Source: Spirochaetales bacterium (GTDB lineage Bacteria > Spirochaetota > Leptospiria > Leptospirales > Leptonemataceae). From it: DNA of 64,000 nt. A program made the translations under genes and the position numbers. The notes below the pieces were generated by a model. That model was not told the origin of the DNA, did no database searches, and saw nothing but the letters and a program-made list of their open reading frames with translations. The stretch covers positions 372,001-436,000 of the forward strand of contig JABTUL010000002.1 of the NCBI GenBank assembly GCA_015075425.1, read 5' to 3'. Below are positions 24,459 to 33,061 of the stretch, piece by piece; position 1 is the stretch's first letter, and each line of letters begins with the position of its first letter.

Positions 24459-25649
24459 ATGCTTGTGCTCGGGCGCTTTTCAGGAATGCTTCTCTGGCCT
24501 GCAATTCTGGCAGCTGACACCCTGTATCTCAAGTCAGGTGAGAAAATCGAAGATGTGCAGATTACGGGGCAGACGCAGACCCATGTTGAGTATCGGGAAG
24601 AAAGATCCGGCCCCACCCGGCGCGTGGCCAAAAGTAGCCTGTCGCGACTGACCTACGGCCCCGTCGATTGGGAAATGAAGAGAATCAAACTGGAAAAGGA
24701 AAAGCTTCGTAAAGAGGAGCAGGAACTCCTGGCAATGCAGGCACGGCGGGATGATCCGGCCCGGATTTTAGCTGCAGCCAGAGAATCGCTGGCAGAAATT
24801 CAGGAGCGCATCAATGAAAAGCGGAGCGGCGGAAACCGTGAAGCCGCGCGGCAGTGCAATGTAGCGGCGCTGGAAAAGCAGGGGCGTAATTTAGAAGAGC
24901 AAAAAAGAAAAAAGAGCCAGGAGTTGTCTCTGGCCATCGAGCAGGACGAGGCCAGAATTCGTCAGGATATTAGCGGTATTGAGCAGGCTTTGCAAGAAAT
25001 AGAACAAAAGAAAAAGGCTGCGGCCGCAGCCTGCCGGGGACTTGATAGTGTGCCCTTGCAGTTGTCGGCCGGTGAATCCGCCCGTTTACAAAACGATCTC
25101 TCCGCCCTGAAATCCCGGCTGGAACGGGCGCAGCAGCAACTCGACCAGGAAAGAGAAATCGGCTCAAATTCGAGCAAGATTGGACGCAGCAGCGCTGCTC
25201 TGGAAGTGGCCGAGTGGCAGCATCGCTACCGCACTTTACAGGAGCGCCAGCGCGCAGCGCTCTGGCGCAATCTGGTTCTTCCAGGCTGGGGGCACAGACA
25301 CCTGGGTGCCAGGACCCGGGGCTGGGGCTGGACGGCCGCGGCCGCAACGTCACTTGCCGCCTTTTACACGGCCGAGCAGGAGTTGGCTCGCCGCAAAGCA
25401 GAGTATCTGGACCCGCTGCCCCTGTTCTTTTTACAGCCCATTGATAATCAGGATTTCTTTTTGGGGCGTTATATCTATGGTCAGCGTGCAGCTCGTTTAC
25501 AGCAGGCGCACAACCAGTATCAGCTCGCAGCATTAGTCCTTGGAGCAGTCTGGATTGGCTCTTCATTTGATCTTACTTTGCTCCCGCCCGCTTCCGGTAC
25601 GCGGACTGGCTGGGGACAGATGAGCATCGCCTACAAAAGTCGGTTTTAA
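24459..25649 (+). CDS. Secreted coiled-coil protein of spirochete type
   Basis: 396 residues. A signal peptide (MLLWPAILAADTLYL) is followed by a short beta domain (LKSGEKIEDVQITGQ, VAKSSLSRLTYG) common in leptospiral exported proteins. Residues about 70-250 are a long coiled coil rich in E, K, Q and R. The end has a hydrophobic domain (WRNLVLPGWGHRHLG, then a tail of helices) like DUF5683. It is probably envelope associated. A 2-bp gap leads to the ABC1 kinase gene. Confidence 0.65.
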   Translation: MLVLGRFSGMLLWPAILAADTLYLKSGEKIEDVQITGQTQTHVEYREERSGPTRRVAKSSLSRLTYGPVDWEMKRIKLEKEKLRKEEQELLAMQARRDDPARILAAARESLAEIQERINEKRSGGNREAARQCNVAALEKQGRNLEEQKRKKSQELSLAIEQDEARIRQDISGIEQALQEIEQKKKAAAAACRGLDSVPLQLSAGESARLQNDLSALKSRLERAQQQLDQEREIGSNSSKIGRSSAALEVAEWQHRYRTLQERQRAALWRNLVLPGWGHRHLGARTRGWGWTAAAATSLAAFYTAEQELARRKAEYLDPLPLFFLQPIDNQDFFLGRYIYGQRAARLQQAHNQYQLAALVLGAVWIGSSFDLTLLPPASGTRTGWGQMSIAYKSRF

Positions 25650-25651
25650 GA

Positions 25652-26905
25652 ATGGCCGATGACTTGATCAGTTCCCATGCCGGTCGGGCGCTGCGCATTG
25701 GCGGAATCCTTGCTGTGGCCGGGACAACTTTTCTACGCGATAGCATCCGTACCCTGACCGGTCGCGATCCGCTCAGCTGGGCTGGTGCCGGTGAACGCAT
25801 TGCTGAAACCCTGGGTCGCCTGAAGGGCGGCGCCATGAAAATCGGTCAGATGCTCAGCGTGCAGAGCGATTTTCTGCCACCAGAGCTGGCCGATGCCCTG
25901 GCCGTGCTCCAGAATTCTGCACCGCCCGTGGATTTTTCTTTGATTCAGGCTCAGATTGAAAAAGGACCGGGGCTTGCCGTATTTGCCCGCATAGATCCCG
26001 AGCCCTACCGGGCAGCATCCATTGGCCAGGTGCATCGGGCCACGCTTCTTGATAGGCGTGAAGTCATTGTGAAAGTCCAGTATCCGGATATTGCGCGCAT
26101 TGTAAAAACGGATCTGGAGAATCTGCGTTTCCTCTTCCGCGGTATTCTTTCCATGATCAGTGCCATGGATTTTGACAGCGTCTGGCAGGAGATCAAAGCC
26201 CGACTGGAAGAAGAGCTGGACTATGAGACGGAAATTCGCAACGCTCAACGATTCGCCGCTCTGTATCAGGATCATCCCGATATCTATGTCCCGGAAGTAT
26301 TTCCGCAATTCTCCTCACGGGAAGTCCTCACCATGGAGTATGTGCCAGGACTTGCTCTTGAGGAAGGCATTGCCGATGAAGATGAGCGCAGCCGGCGGGG
26401 AAGACTTCTTTTTGAATTTCTTTTTGAGGGAATTTTTCACAAGCAAACTATTCATGCGGACCCGCACCCGGGCAATTTCAGCTTTCAGGAGAAACTCATT
26501 GTCTATGATTACGGTTGCATCAAAGAGCTTGAGGCCGATTTTATCGCTGAGTACAGGGGGTTACTCCACGCGGCTCTGGATAAGGATACAGAACGCATTG
26601 AACGGCAATTGACTCGCATTGGCATCCGTATGCAGGACGGCCCCATCCCCCAGGCGATGATAGAGAGCTTTGCCGATCTTTTCCACAAGCATATCAAACC
26701 CGGTGTGTTTCGTCTGGGGGATGATGCAGATTTTATGGCCCATGTGATGCAACTCAAAAATCAATTTATAAAAGAAACTTTATCGATCCAGTTTCCCGCC
26801 GATCTCATTTTCTTGCAGCGGGCTTTGACCGGACACTTTGGCAATTTGCATCGCTTGAAGCCCAGTGGTGCCTGGCAGGACTTTTTACGCAGATTTCTTG
26901 GATAA
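25652..26905 (+). CDS. ABC1/UbiB-family atypical kinase
   Basis: 417 residues. The UbiB/ADCK signatures are present: GGAMKIGQMLSVQSDFLP (KxGQ motif), YRAASIGQVHRA (A-rich loop), VIVKVQYP (lysine), EELDYETEIRNAQRF, LTMEYVPG, and HADPHPGNF with the following DYGCIKEL (metal-binding D). These proteins are ATPases that support lipid and quinone metabolism. It is the middle gene of a three-gene operon. Confidence 0.9.
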   Translation: MADDLISSHAGRALRIGGILAVAGTTFLRDSIRTLTGRDPLSWAGAGERIAETLGRLKGGAMKIGQMLSVQSDFLPPELADALAVLQNSAPPVDFSLIQAQIEKGPGLAVFARIDPEPYRAASIGQVHRATLLDRREVIVKVQYPDIARIVKTDLENLRFLFRGILSMISAMDFDSVWQEIKARLEEELDYETEIRNAQRFAALYQDHPDIYVPEVFPQFSSREVLTMEYVPGLALEEGIADEDERSRRGRLLFEFLFEGIFHKQTIHADPHPGNFSFQEKLIVYDYGCIKELEADFIAEYRGLLHAALDKDTERIERQLTRIGIRMQDGPIPQAMIESFADLFHKHIKPGVFRLGDDADFMAHVMQLKNQFIKETLSIQFPADLIFLQRALTGHFGNLHRLKPSGAWQDFLRRFLG

Positions 26906-26944
26906 TTGCTTGCTCTCTGGCGGGGCCCGGCTCAGGTTCAGGCC

Positions 26945-28129
26945 ATGGATAACTCTCCTGTTGCTTTTTACAAGAACCTGCCCGCCGCACCGGATTTAGC
27001 CCAGGTCTTCTCCAGTGATTTCTTTCGTGATTTGCCGGAGGACTGGCATGTCGTCATTACAGATGTGGTGGGTTCAACCAGGGCGATTGAGGCCGGTCGC
27101 TACAAGGATGTAAATATGGCTGGTGGTCTGTCCGCCATCGCTCTGGCCAATGCATTTGCCGATCTTGAATTTCCTTTCATTTTTGGCGGCGATGGAGTTA
27201 CTTTTCTGATTCCGGGCAGCATGATGCAAAAGGCCGGTGATGTCCTTTTTTCCACAGCCCTTAAGGTCCGGGAGCTTTTCGATTTAGAACTGCGCGTGGG
27301 TCAGGTGTCCATGCGGGAACTACGCAAGCATGGCAAGGCAGTACGCGTGGCACGCATGACGGTTTCTCCGCACTATTCCCAGGCCATCGTTCAAGGGGAA
27401 GGCATTGATGAGGCCGAGGCACTCATCAAAACTCCAGGCAGCCCCTATCTCATCAGCGAGCAACAGGATAAAAATGTTCAGGCCGATTTTACCGGATTCA
27501 CCTGTCGCTGGCGGGACATTCCTTCTGATCGCGGCGAGACTGTGGCCCTGATTGTGAAGATCAGAGAAACGGAAGGAGACGCCCGGCGAAAACTCTATGA
27601 AACTTTGCTGGATCTCATTGGCAATTCTTACGGGAAAGAAAAAGAATACCATCCGGTCAAGCCAGAGACCTTAAATATTACGGATGATTCAGGTGCCCGC
27701 GACCGTGAAGCCCGCGCCATTTCCGGACAGAAAAGTGGTTTTTTTTATAGATTTCAGAGGATCAATATTGCCGTGCAATCCTTTTTTGTCAATCTGGCCA
27801 TGAGGTATCGCATACCGCTGCGCTGGGGGCATTACAATCTTAAAGACCTTAAACATTACAATATTATTTCCTGTGATTTTAAAAAATACGACGGCACATT
27901 GAAAATGGTTCTGGCCGGTCCTCCGCGTAGCCGCGAGCTGCTGGTCGCGGAGCTCGAGCGGCTCTTCAAGGCCGGAAAAATCTATTACGGATTGCATCGC
28001 ACGGACCGGGCTCTTTTAACCTGCATTCTGCACGCTGGTAGTGAGCAGGAGGTACATTTTGTGGATGGCGCAGATGGTGGGTATGCCATGGCCGCCAGGA
28101 CTCTCAAGGCCCAGATGAAGGGAAGCTAA
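26945..28129 (+). CDS. DUF3095 protein
   Basis: 394 residues from ATG 26945; the family starts at this FYKNLP. The motifs WHVVITDVVGSTRAIEAGRYKDVN in segments, FIFGGDGVTFLIP and CRWRDIPSDRGE define DUF3095. The TDVVGST and GGDG segments resemble the metal- and nucleotide-binding parts of class III cyclases, so a nucleotidyl cyclase-like role is possible but untested. It follows the ABC1 kinase with a 39-bp gap. Confidence 0.8.
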   Translation: MDNSPVAFYKNLPAAPDLAQVFSSDFFRDLPEDWHVVITDVVGSTRAIEAGRYKDVNMAGGLSAIALANAFADLEFPFIFGGDGVTFLIPGSMMQKAGDVLFSTALKVRELFDLELRVGQVSMRELRKHGKAVRVARMTVSPHYSQAIVQGEGIDEAEALIKTPGSPYLISEQQDKNVQADFTGFTCRWRDIPSDRGETVALIVKIRETEGDARRKLYETLLDLIGNSYGKEKEYHPVKPETLNITDDSGARDREARAISGQKSGFFYRFQRINIAVQSFFVNLAMRYRIPLRWGHYNLKDLKHYNIISCDFKKYDGTLKMVLAGPPRSRELLVAELERLFKAGKIYYGLHRTDRALLTCILHAGSEQEVHFVDGADGGYAMAARTLKAQMKGS

Positions 28130-28132
28130 GGA

Positions 28133-28996
28133 TTATGGGGATGTGGCCAGGTACAACTGCTGGCGGGCCAGAGTTGCGCTTTTGATCTGCCCGGAATCCA
28201 CCTGCACCACGCGTCCGCTTTCCCAGTCGTCAAAAGATTGCAAATACAGAATTTTATCCCTGCCGATCACCGCGAGTTCACCGCCGGCGGTCCACAGCAA
28301 TTTGTGTGCTGGCGGTAAATCCGTGGCCACAGCAACGGGCCGGAAATTGAATGGGTTGCCAACAGGAATGCGGTAGAGCCTGCCCGTCGATAGCTGACTG
28401 GCCAGAAGATAGTTACCGCGAGCAAAAACAATACCACCCAGGGCCAGGCCATTGCGCAAAAAGTGGGAATTCTCAATCAGGATTTCCGGAGGCCGATTGC
28501 CGGAGACGGAGGCAATCAGAGGCCTGTTACGATCGCTCAGGTAAAGGGTATTCCAGTGGCCGGTTATGGCTAGAGGTGCTCTCATCTCCGGAGGAAGTGT
28601 GATAGAGCGCGTCTGGCCCCCGGAAAAAGCGAGAAGCTCAGAAGTTTGAATTTCAGGCTCCGATTCTTCCGGGGACCCTTCCCGGGGAGCTTCCCGTGGC
28701 TCTTCGCGTGATCCCACCAGCAGGAAAAGTTGGCCGGTTAAATTGTGCATGTAGAGCGCGTGAAGGGCGCGATTTTCGGGAAGCGTAAGGAGCGGCCGAC
28801 TGCGTCCGGATGGTCCCAGGGAATGCACACCTTCCCCTGTTCCTACCAGAAACTCGCGCAAACGGATATCATAATCCAGATCTACTACCCCCGGCAGGGA
28901 TAGTTTGGTTCGCGGCGGCCGCGCAGAACAATGCAGGAGTAGCAGGATAATAAGCAAGAAGCGCACGATACAGAATCGACGTCCGGGCCCCGTCAA
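28133..28996 (-). CDS. Lipoprotein with predicted propeller-like C-terminal domain
   Basis: 287 residues from TTG 28996, or 277 from GTG 28966. Signal and lipobox (LLIILLLLHC) are clear. Repeating strands such as RPLLTLPENRALHALY, FSGGQTRSITLPPEM, LYLSDRNRPLIASV and LYRIPVGNPFNFRPV suggest a beta propeller. An acidic, low-complexity stretch (SREEPREAPREGSPEESEPE) lies near residue 100. Function unknown. Confidence 0.65.
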   Translation of the reverse strand: MTGPGRRFCIVRFLLIILLLLHCSARPPRTKLSLPGVVDLDYDIRLREFLVGTGEGVHSLGPSGRSRPLLTLPENRALHALYMHNLTGQLFLLVGSREEPREAPREGSPEESEPEIQTSELLAFSGGQTRSITLPPEMRAPLAITGHWNTLYLSDRNRPLIASVSGNRPPEILIENSHFLRNGLALGGIVFARGNYLLASQLSTGRLYRIPVGNPFNFRPVAVATDLPPAHKLLWTAGGELAVIGRDKILYLQSFDDWESGRVVQVDSGQIKSATLARQQLYLATSP

Positions 28997-29035
28997 TTTA
29001 CTTGTCGGCTCTTTGACTTCCGTTCCCCTGCCTTT

Positions 29036-29656
29036 GTGTTCACGGGAATCATTGAAAGTCAGGCAGACGTCATCGCTCTGGAAGAAGCCGGAGGGTCACG
29101 GCGGTTCTATCTACAAAGTGAACTGGCAAACGAGTTCCAAGTGGATCAGAGCGTATGCCATGATGGGGTCTGTCTGACTGTTGAGGAACAACGATCCGGA
29201 CAGTACCGGGTAACAGCCATTCCGCAAACTCTGGAACGTACCACCCTGGGTAGCTGGAAAAAAAATCAGCGCATCAATCTGGAACGGAGCCTGCTTGCCA
29301 CGTCCAGGCTGGATGGCCATTTTGTTCAGGGGCACGTGGATCAGGTGGCTTCTGTGCTTGCTGTGGAAGAGAGAGGAGGGGAGTGGCGCTACACCCTGGA
29401 GCTTTCCCCGGACTCTGCGCATCTTGTTGTGGGACGCGGAAGTATCGCTGTAAACGGGATCAGTTTGACTGTTGCCGATCTAAAACCCCATGAGTTTACT
29501 GTTGCTATCATTCCGTACACGTACCAGCACACGAATATGTCTGCACTGCAAGTGGGTTCAAAGGTGAACCTGGAATTCGATATATTGGGCAAATACCTGG
29601 ATCGCTGGATTTCTCTGCGTTCCGCGGGCAGCCCGCCTTTGCGCGAAGAAACATAG
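29036..29656 (+). CDS. ribE: Riboflavin synthase, alpha subunit
   Basis: 206 residues, GTG start (GTG-TTC-ACG giving MFTGIIES). The double lumazine-binding fold is shown by MFTGIIE and HDGVCLTVEEQ in the first domain and FVQGHVDQVA, VNGISLTV, and PYTYQHTNMS in the second. It converts two 6,7-dimethyl-8-ribityllumazine to riboflavin. It is a stand-alone rib gene here, with no visible FMN riboswitch upstream. Confidence 0.92.
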   Translation: MFTGIIESQADVIALEEAGGSRRFYLQSELANEFQVDQSVCHDGVCLTVEEQRSGQYRVTAIPQTLERTTLGSWKKNQRINLERSLLATSRLDGHFVQGHVDQVASVLAVEERGGEWRYTLELSPDSAHLVVGRGSIAVNGISLTVADLKPHEFTVAIIPYTYQHTNMSALQVGSKVNLEFDILGKYLDRWISLRSAGSPPLREET

Positions 29657-30328
29657 TTGCTTTTTCTGCCTGCATTGGGAAATACAAGCGTGCGATTGTA
29701 TCACAGCGTTCTATATTTTGGGCTGGGCATCACTTACATCATACTGAGCATGTCCGGCTACAGTTGGCCGGCCCTTGCGGTCAAGGCCCTGCCCATCTGG
29801 TTACTGGCTGCCCTTGTCTGGAAGGCCCGGCTGTCGGATGCCGTTCGCCGGGCGATGACCTTAGCCTTGATCTGTGGGTCAATGGGAGACATTTTGCTTT
29901 CTCTGCCTGTGGCCGGAATGTTTATCCCCGGACTCGTTGCCTTTCTTATAGGTCATATACTCTATGGTTATGCTTTTTTTCAGTTAAGGAGTTTCAGTGC
30001 CCTGGGCGTGGCCGGGAGTGCCCTGATTATCGGCTTTGCCGTGACGATGGGGATACTGATTGCTCCCCGACTGCCGGCCGGACTCATTGCACCGGTTCTG
30101 CTCTACATTGCGGCCATTGCTGCCATGGGAGTGCAGGCGTCTTTTAAAAAGGGAAGCCACCTTTCCACGGCCGGTGCCGTTCTCTTTCTGGTATCTGACA
30201 GTTTGATTGCCATCAATCGATTTGTAGAACCTGTGATGTATTCTACTTTATTTATTATGGTAACATACTATCCGGCTCAGTATCTGCTTTCCCGATCTGT
30301 CCTGGAGATTTCTCCTGAAGTCGCTTAG
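29657..30328 (+). CDS. YhhN/TMEM86-family membrane protein
   Basis: 223 residues from TTG 29657, directly after the ribE stop; GTG 29690 (MRLYHSVLYF) is equally good. Seven or eight membrane helices with the YhhN signature: AVKALPIWLLAALV, CGSMGDILLSLP, LVAFLIGHILYGYAF, and SDSLIAINRF. Family members are lysoplasmalogenases in animals and some bacteria. The substrate here is not known. Confidence 0.85.
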   Translation: MLFLPALGNTSVRLYHSVLYFGLGITYIILSMSGYSWPALAVKALPIWLLAALVWKARLSDAVRRAMTLALICGSMGDILLSLPVAGMFIPGLVAFLIGHILYGYAFFQLRSFSALGVAGSALIIGFAVTMGILIAPRLPAGLIAPVLLYIAAIAAMGVQASFKKGSHLSTAGAVLFLVSDSLIAINRFVEPVMYSTLFIMVTYYPAQYLLSRSVLEISPEVA

Positions 30329-31199
30329 GTTTCCCGGCCTCGCATCCCTGCTGGCTTTGATTTTACTGCTGTCGCTGCAGGCTGAGGGACAGCGTACCTT
30401 TCCGGAAAGTCGGGGAATCGCCTTTGCTCGCGATCAGTTGCGCATCTATTTCACGGCTGGCGGAACAGGGGAACGGGCGCTCATTTTCATTCATGGCTGG
30501 ACCTGCAATCGCACCAACTGGGCCTTTCAGATGAAGAGTTTTGCACCGCAGTACCGGGTGGTCAGTATTGATCTGGGCGGTCATGGAGAATCGGACCAGG
30601 ATCGCTCTGCGTATTCCATCCCCGGTTTTGGAGCGGATGTCGTCGCTGTTCTGGAGCTGCTGGATATTCGCCGCGCTGTTCTGGTGGCCCATTCGATGGG
30701 GGGATCTGTGGCCCTGGAGGCCGCCACCCAGGCCCCGGATCGCATTGTTTCTATCGTTGGAGTCGATAATTTCAAGGACCGTGGCTTTCGATTCACGGAA
30801 AAGCAAATCCAGGAATTCAATCGGCCGCTGGAGGAGGAGCACTACGAAACATCCATTCGCGAGATGAGTCGCAGGATGTTTCATCCGGGAACGGACCGAC
30901 GTCTGGTGCAGCGCATCGTGGAAGAAATGGCTCAGACACCGCAGAGTGTTGCTGTGGCCGCTTTTACTGCCGCCAACCGCTATACCTCTGAGGGGCTGGA
31001 TGGGGCCCTGGGCCGCCTTAAGCGGCCCCTGTACCTCATCAATAGCGACCGCTCTCCCACGCAGGCCCACAAGTTCCGGCCGCTTGTTGCAGAGTTTCAT
31101 CCCCGGATTATGCGTGCAACCGGCCACTTTCCCATGCTGGAAAAACCCCAGGAGTTTGATCGGGAGTTGCGATCCATCCTGAACGAGCTGGATTTCTGA
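30315..31199 (+). CDS. Secreted alpha/beta hydrolase, CTG start
   Basis: With a CTG at 30315 the protein starts MKSLRFPGLASLLALILLL, a textbook signal peptide, and GGAG lies 7 nt upstream. The TTG at 30357 would give a signal without a positive end. The stop of yhhN overlaps the signal sequence. The hydrolase motifs are FIHGWTCNRTNW (oxyanion His-Gly), VSIDLGGHGESD, VAHSMGGSVAL (Ser nucleophile) and ATGHFPMLEKP (His). The Asp lies at LINSDRSP. It is likely a periplasmic esterase or thioesterase. Confidence 0.8.
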   Translation: MKSLRFPGLASLLALILLLSLQAEGQRTFPESRGIAFARDQLRIYFTAGGTGERALIFIHGWTCNRTNWAFQMKSFAPQYRVVSIDLGGHGESDQDRSAYSIPGFGADVVAVLELLDIRRAVLVAHSMGGSVALEAATQAPDRIVSIVGVDNFKDRGFRFTEKQIQEFNRPLEEEHYETSIREMSRRMFHPGTDRRLVQRIVEEMAQTPQSVAVAAFTAANRYTSEGLDGALGRLKRPLYLINSDRSPTQAHKFRPLVAEFHPRIMRATGHFPMLEKPQEFDRELRSILNELDF

Positions 31200-31233
31200 T
31201 TGCCTTTCTGGCCGGAGGGAAAAGTTTCGCAGA

Positions 31234-31620
31234 ATGAAAAAAGCTGCTCTTCTCCTCATCGTTCTGTTTCTGGCCTGTGCCAGTAAGCCTGTAGTTGAAC
31301 CCGGTGGACCCAATGAAGCTCAATCCTCCCAGGATGTGAAAGAGTGTATGGCCGAGGGCAAAGCTGCCGTGGGCACTGGAACAGGTAAAGCTTCTGCCAA
31401 AGGCGGGCTTACCGGGGGTGCCATGGGGGCTGTGGGCGGCCTGGTCTCCGGTATCTTCAGCGGCAATGCCGTTTCCGGTGCCATTCAGGGCGGTGCCACG
31501 GGAGCAGCAATGGGTGCTGCCGGCGGGGCTGTTTACGGGGCCGGTGGTGATTCGCTCTACCAGAATTATGTTAACATGTGCCTGCAGCGCCGCGGTCATA
31601 AAGTCCTTGGCTGGCGTTGA
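31234..31620 (+). CDS. Glycine-zipper lipoprotein
   Basis: 128 residues. Signal and lipobox (LLLIVLFLAC) are followed by repeated G/A patterns (GGLTGGAMGAVGGLVSG, GGATGAAMGAAGGAVYGAGG), the typical glycine zipper of outer-membrane-associated lipoproteins. The start of the next gene overlaps its stop (TTGA). Confidence 0.8.
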   Translation: MKKAALLLIVLFLACASKPVVEPGGPNEAQSSQDVKECMAEGKAAVGTGTGKASAKGGLTGGAMGAVGGLVSGIFSGNAVSGAIQGGATGAAMGAAGGAVYGAGGDSLYQNYVNMCLQRRGHKVLGWR

Positions 31621-32597
31621 CTCCGACGAAAATCTCCTTTATCATTCCGATTCCCCCGGAAGGTGAATGTGATCTGAGCCTGGCATCCATTCGGCGCCAG
31701 AACTATGATCCGGGGCTGATAGAAGTTCTGGTAACCGTGGGACGACATCGGTCCATCCAGCGCAATGAGGCCATAGCTGCCGCCAGCGGAGAGATTCTGT
31801 TTTTTTTAGATAATGATGTGATTATCAAAGATCCAGAGTACATACACAAACATCTATCGCTCTACCAGGCGGATCCGTTGCTCGCTTCCATAGGTGGTCC
31901 GTCTCTGACTCCGGAATCGGACACTGCCCTGCAGCATGCTTTTGGTCAGATCTTTGCTTCCTCTTTTGCCACACAGAGCATACGGGCTCGCTACTGGCCC
32001 GTTGGGGAGAAGCGACAGGCTGGAGAGAAGGAATTGATTCTCTGCAATCAGAGTATACGTGCTTCTGTCGTCAAAGCGCTGGGTGGATTCAATTCCCACT
32101 TCCATTCAGGAAATGAAGAAAACGAACTCATCAATCGCATTCAGAAGGCCGGCTACTATTTGCTGTATGATCCGCAAATGTCGGTGGAGCGTAGCCAGCG
32201 CAAATCTCTGCGTGCCTTTGCCATCCAGATCGCCAAGTATGGCAAGAGCAGGATCGAGCATTTCCTGATCAAACCGGACTCTTTTGAACCAAAATTTCTG
32301 GTGCCGCTGGCCTTTCTTTTCTATCTTGGCTTGATACCGCCCGTTCTCCTTTTTACGTCCGGCCTCCTCCAGAGCTTTTTTTTGGCGCCGTTTTTTTTGT
32401 ACAGCTTACTGGCCCTTTTTTCCGCCGGCGGTGCCTTTCTGCGCTCCCGGAAGTTGCTCGTTGCCTTCCTAACGTTTTGTTTGTATCCCATCCATCATGC
32501 GTCTTACGGGCTGGGCAATTTGATCGGCCTGTACCGTTTTTACTTTCCGGGAAAAGATCGGGAAATCCCTGTAGAAATTCGAAAGATCCGCCCTTGA
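31617..32597 (+). CDS. Glycosyltransferase family 2 with C-terminal membrane segments
   Basis: 326 residues from a TTG at 31617 overlapping the previous stop. The GT-A fold appears as ISFIIPIPPEGECDLSLAS, ILFFLDNDVII (DxD-like metal motif), KELILCNQSIRASVV and HSGNEENELINRI (the 'ED' catalytic region). Two or three hydrophobic segments follow (LAFLFYLGLIPPVLLFT). It likely adds a sugar to a lipid carrier. It opens the glycan operon. Confidence 0.85.
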   Translation: MTPTKISFIIPIPPEGECDLSLASIRRQNYDPGLIEVLVTVGRHRSIQRNEAIAAASGEILFFLDNDVIIKDPEYIHKHLSLYQADPLLASIGGPSLTPESDTALQHAFGQIFASSFATQSIRARYWPVGEKRQAGEKELILCNQSIRASVVKALGGFNSHFHSGNEENELINRIQKAGYYLLYDPQMSVERSQRKSLRAFAIQIAKYGKSRIEHFLIKPDSFEPKFLVPLAFLFYLGLIPPVLLFTSGLLQSFFLAPFFLYSLLALFSAGGAFLRSRKLLVAFLTFCLYPIHHASYGLGNLIGLYRFYFPGKDREIPVEIRKIRP

Positions 32598-33061
32598 ACC
32601 CCCGAACAGTCTCACTGGCACACGCCATCCGCTTTTTGCTCTACGTGCTCGTGGGAGCATCGGGCACCATCGTCAATCTGGTCTTTTTCTATCTGGGTGA
32701 AGAGTTCCTGGGACTGCCGCAGCTAAAGACCGGCCTTGGCTTCCTGGATCCGTTGTATCTTTCCGTCCCTTTTGGCTATCAGATTGCCATTGTCTGGAAC
32801 TATTTTTTGAATAATCGTATTACCTTTCGCCAGCAGGCACACCGTGGCCGGGAGATGCTGCGGGGATTTCTCTGGTTTGAGGCATTTGCCTTGCTTTCGC
32901 TGGTGCTATTCTGGTTTTTGTTTCAGTGGATGCAGGCGCTGGATTTTCTTGATTCCATTCTTCCACACAAGCAGGCGCTGCTCGTTTACAATGCGCTCAG
33001 TGTGATCCTTTCTTTTGTGGGAAAATTCCTGCTCAATGTCCGGGTAACATGGAAAACGTGA
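32594..33061 (+). CDS. GtrA-family membrane protein
   Basis: About 155 residues from TTG 32594, which overlaps the stop of the GT2 gene (TTGA). Four membrane segments are seen: IRFLLYVLVGASGTIVNLVFFY, QIAIVWNYFLNNRITF, FEAFALLSLVLFWFLFQWM and LLVYNALSVILSFVGKFLLN. The G(A/V)SGTIVN and WNYFLNNRITF motifs define GtrA, which helps move polyprenyl-linked sugars across the membrane. ATG 33049 of the next gene lies inside its 3' end. Confidence 0.88.
   Translation: MNPRTVSLAHAIRFLLYVLVGASGTIVNLVFFYLGEEFLGLPQLKTGLGFLDPLYLSVPFGYQIAIVWNYFLNNRITFRQQAHRGREMLRGFLWFEAFALLSLVLFWFLFQWMQALDFLDSILPHKQALLVYNALSVILSFVGKFLLNVRVTWKT

Noticed and set aside
30363-31313. A 316-codon minus-strand frame across the alpha/beta hydrolase
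   Set aside because: The plus-strand hydrolase motifs and signal peptide are unambiguous; the antisense frame has no domain.
32477-32593. An upstream ATG start of the GtrA gene
   Set aside because: It overlaps the end of the GT2 gene by 121 bp; the TTG at 32594 matches the coupling pattern and the family start.
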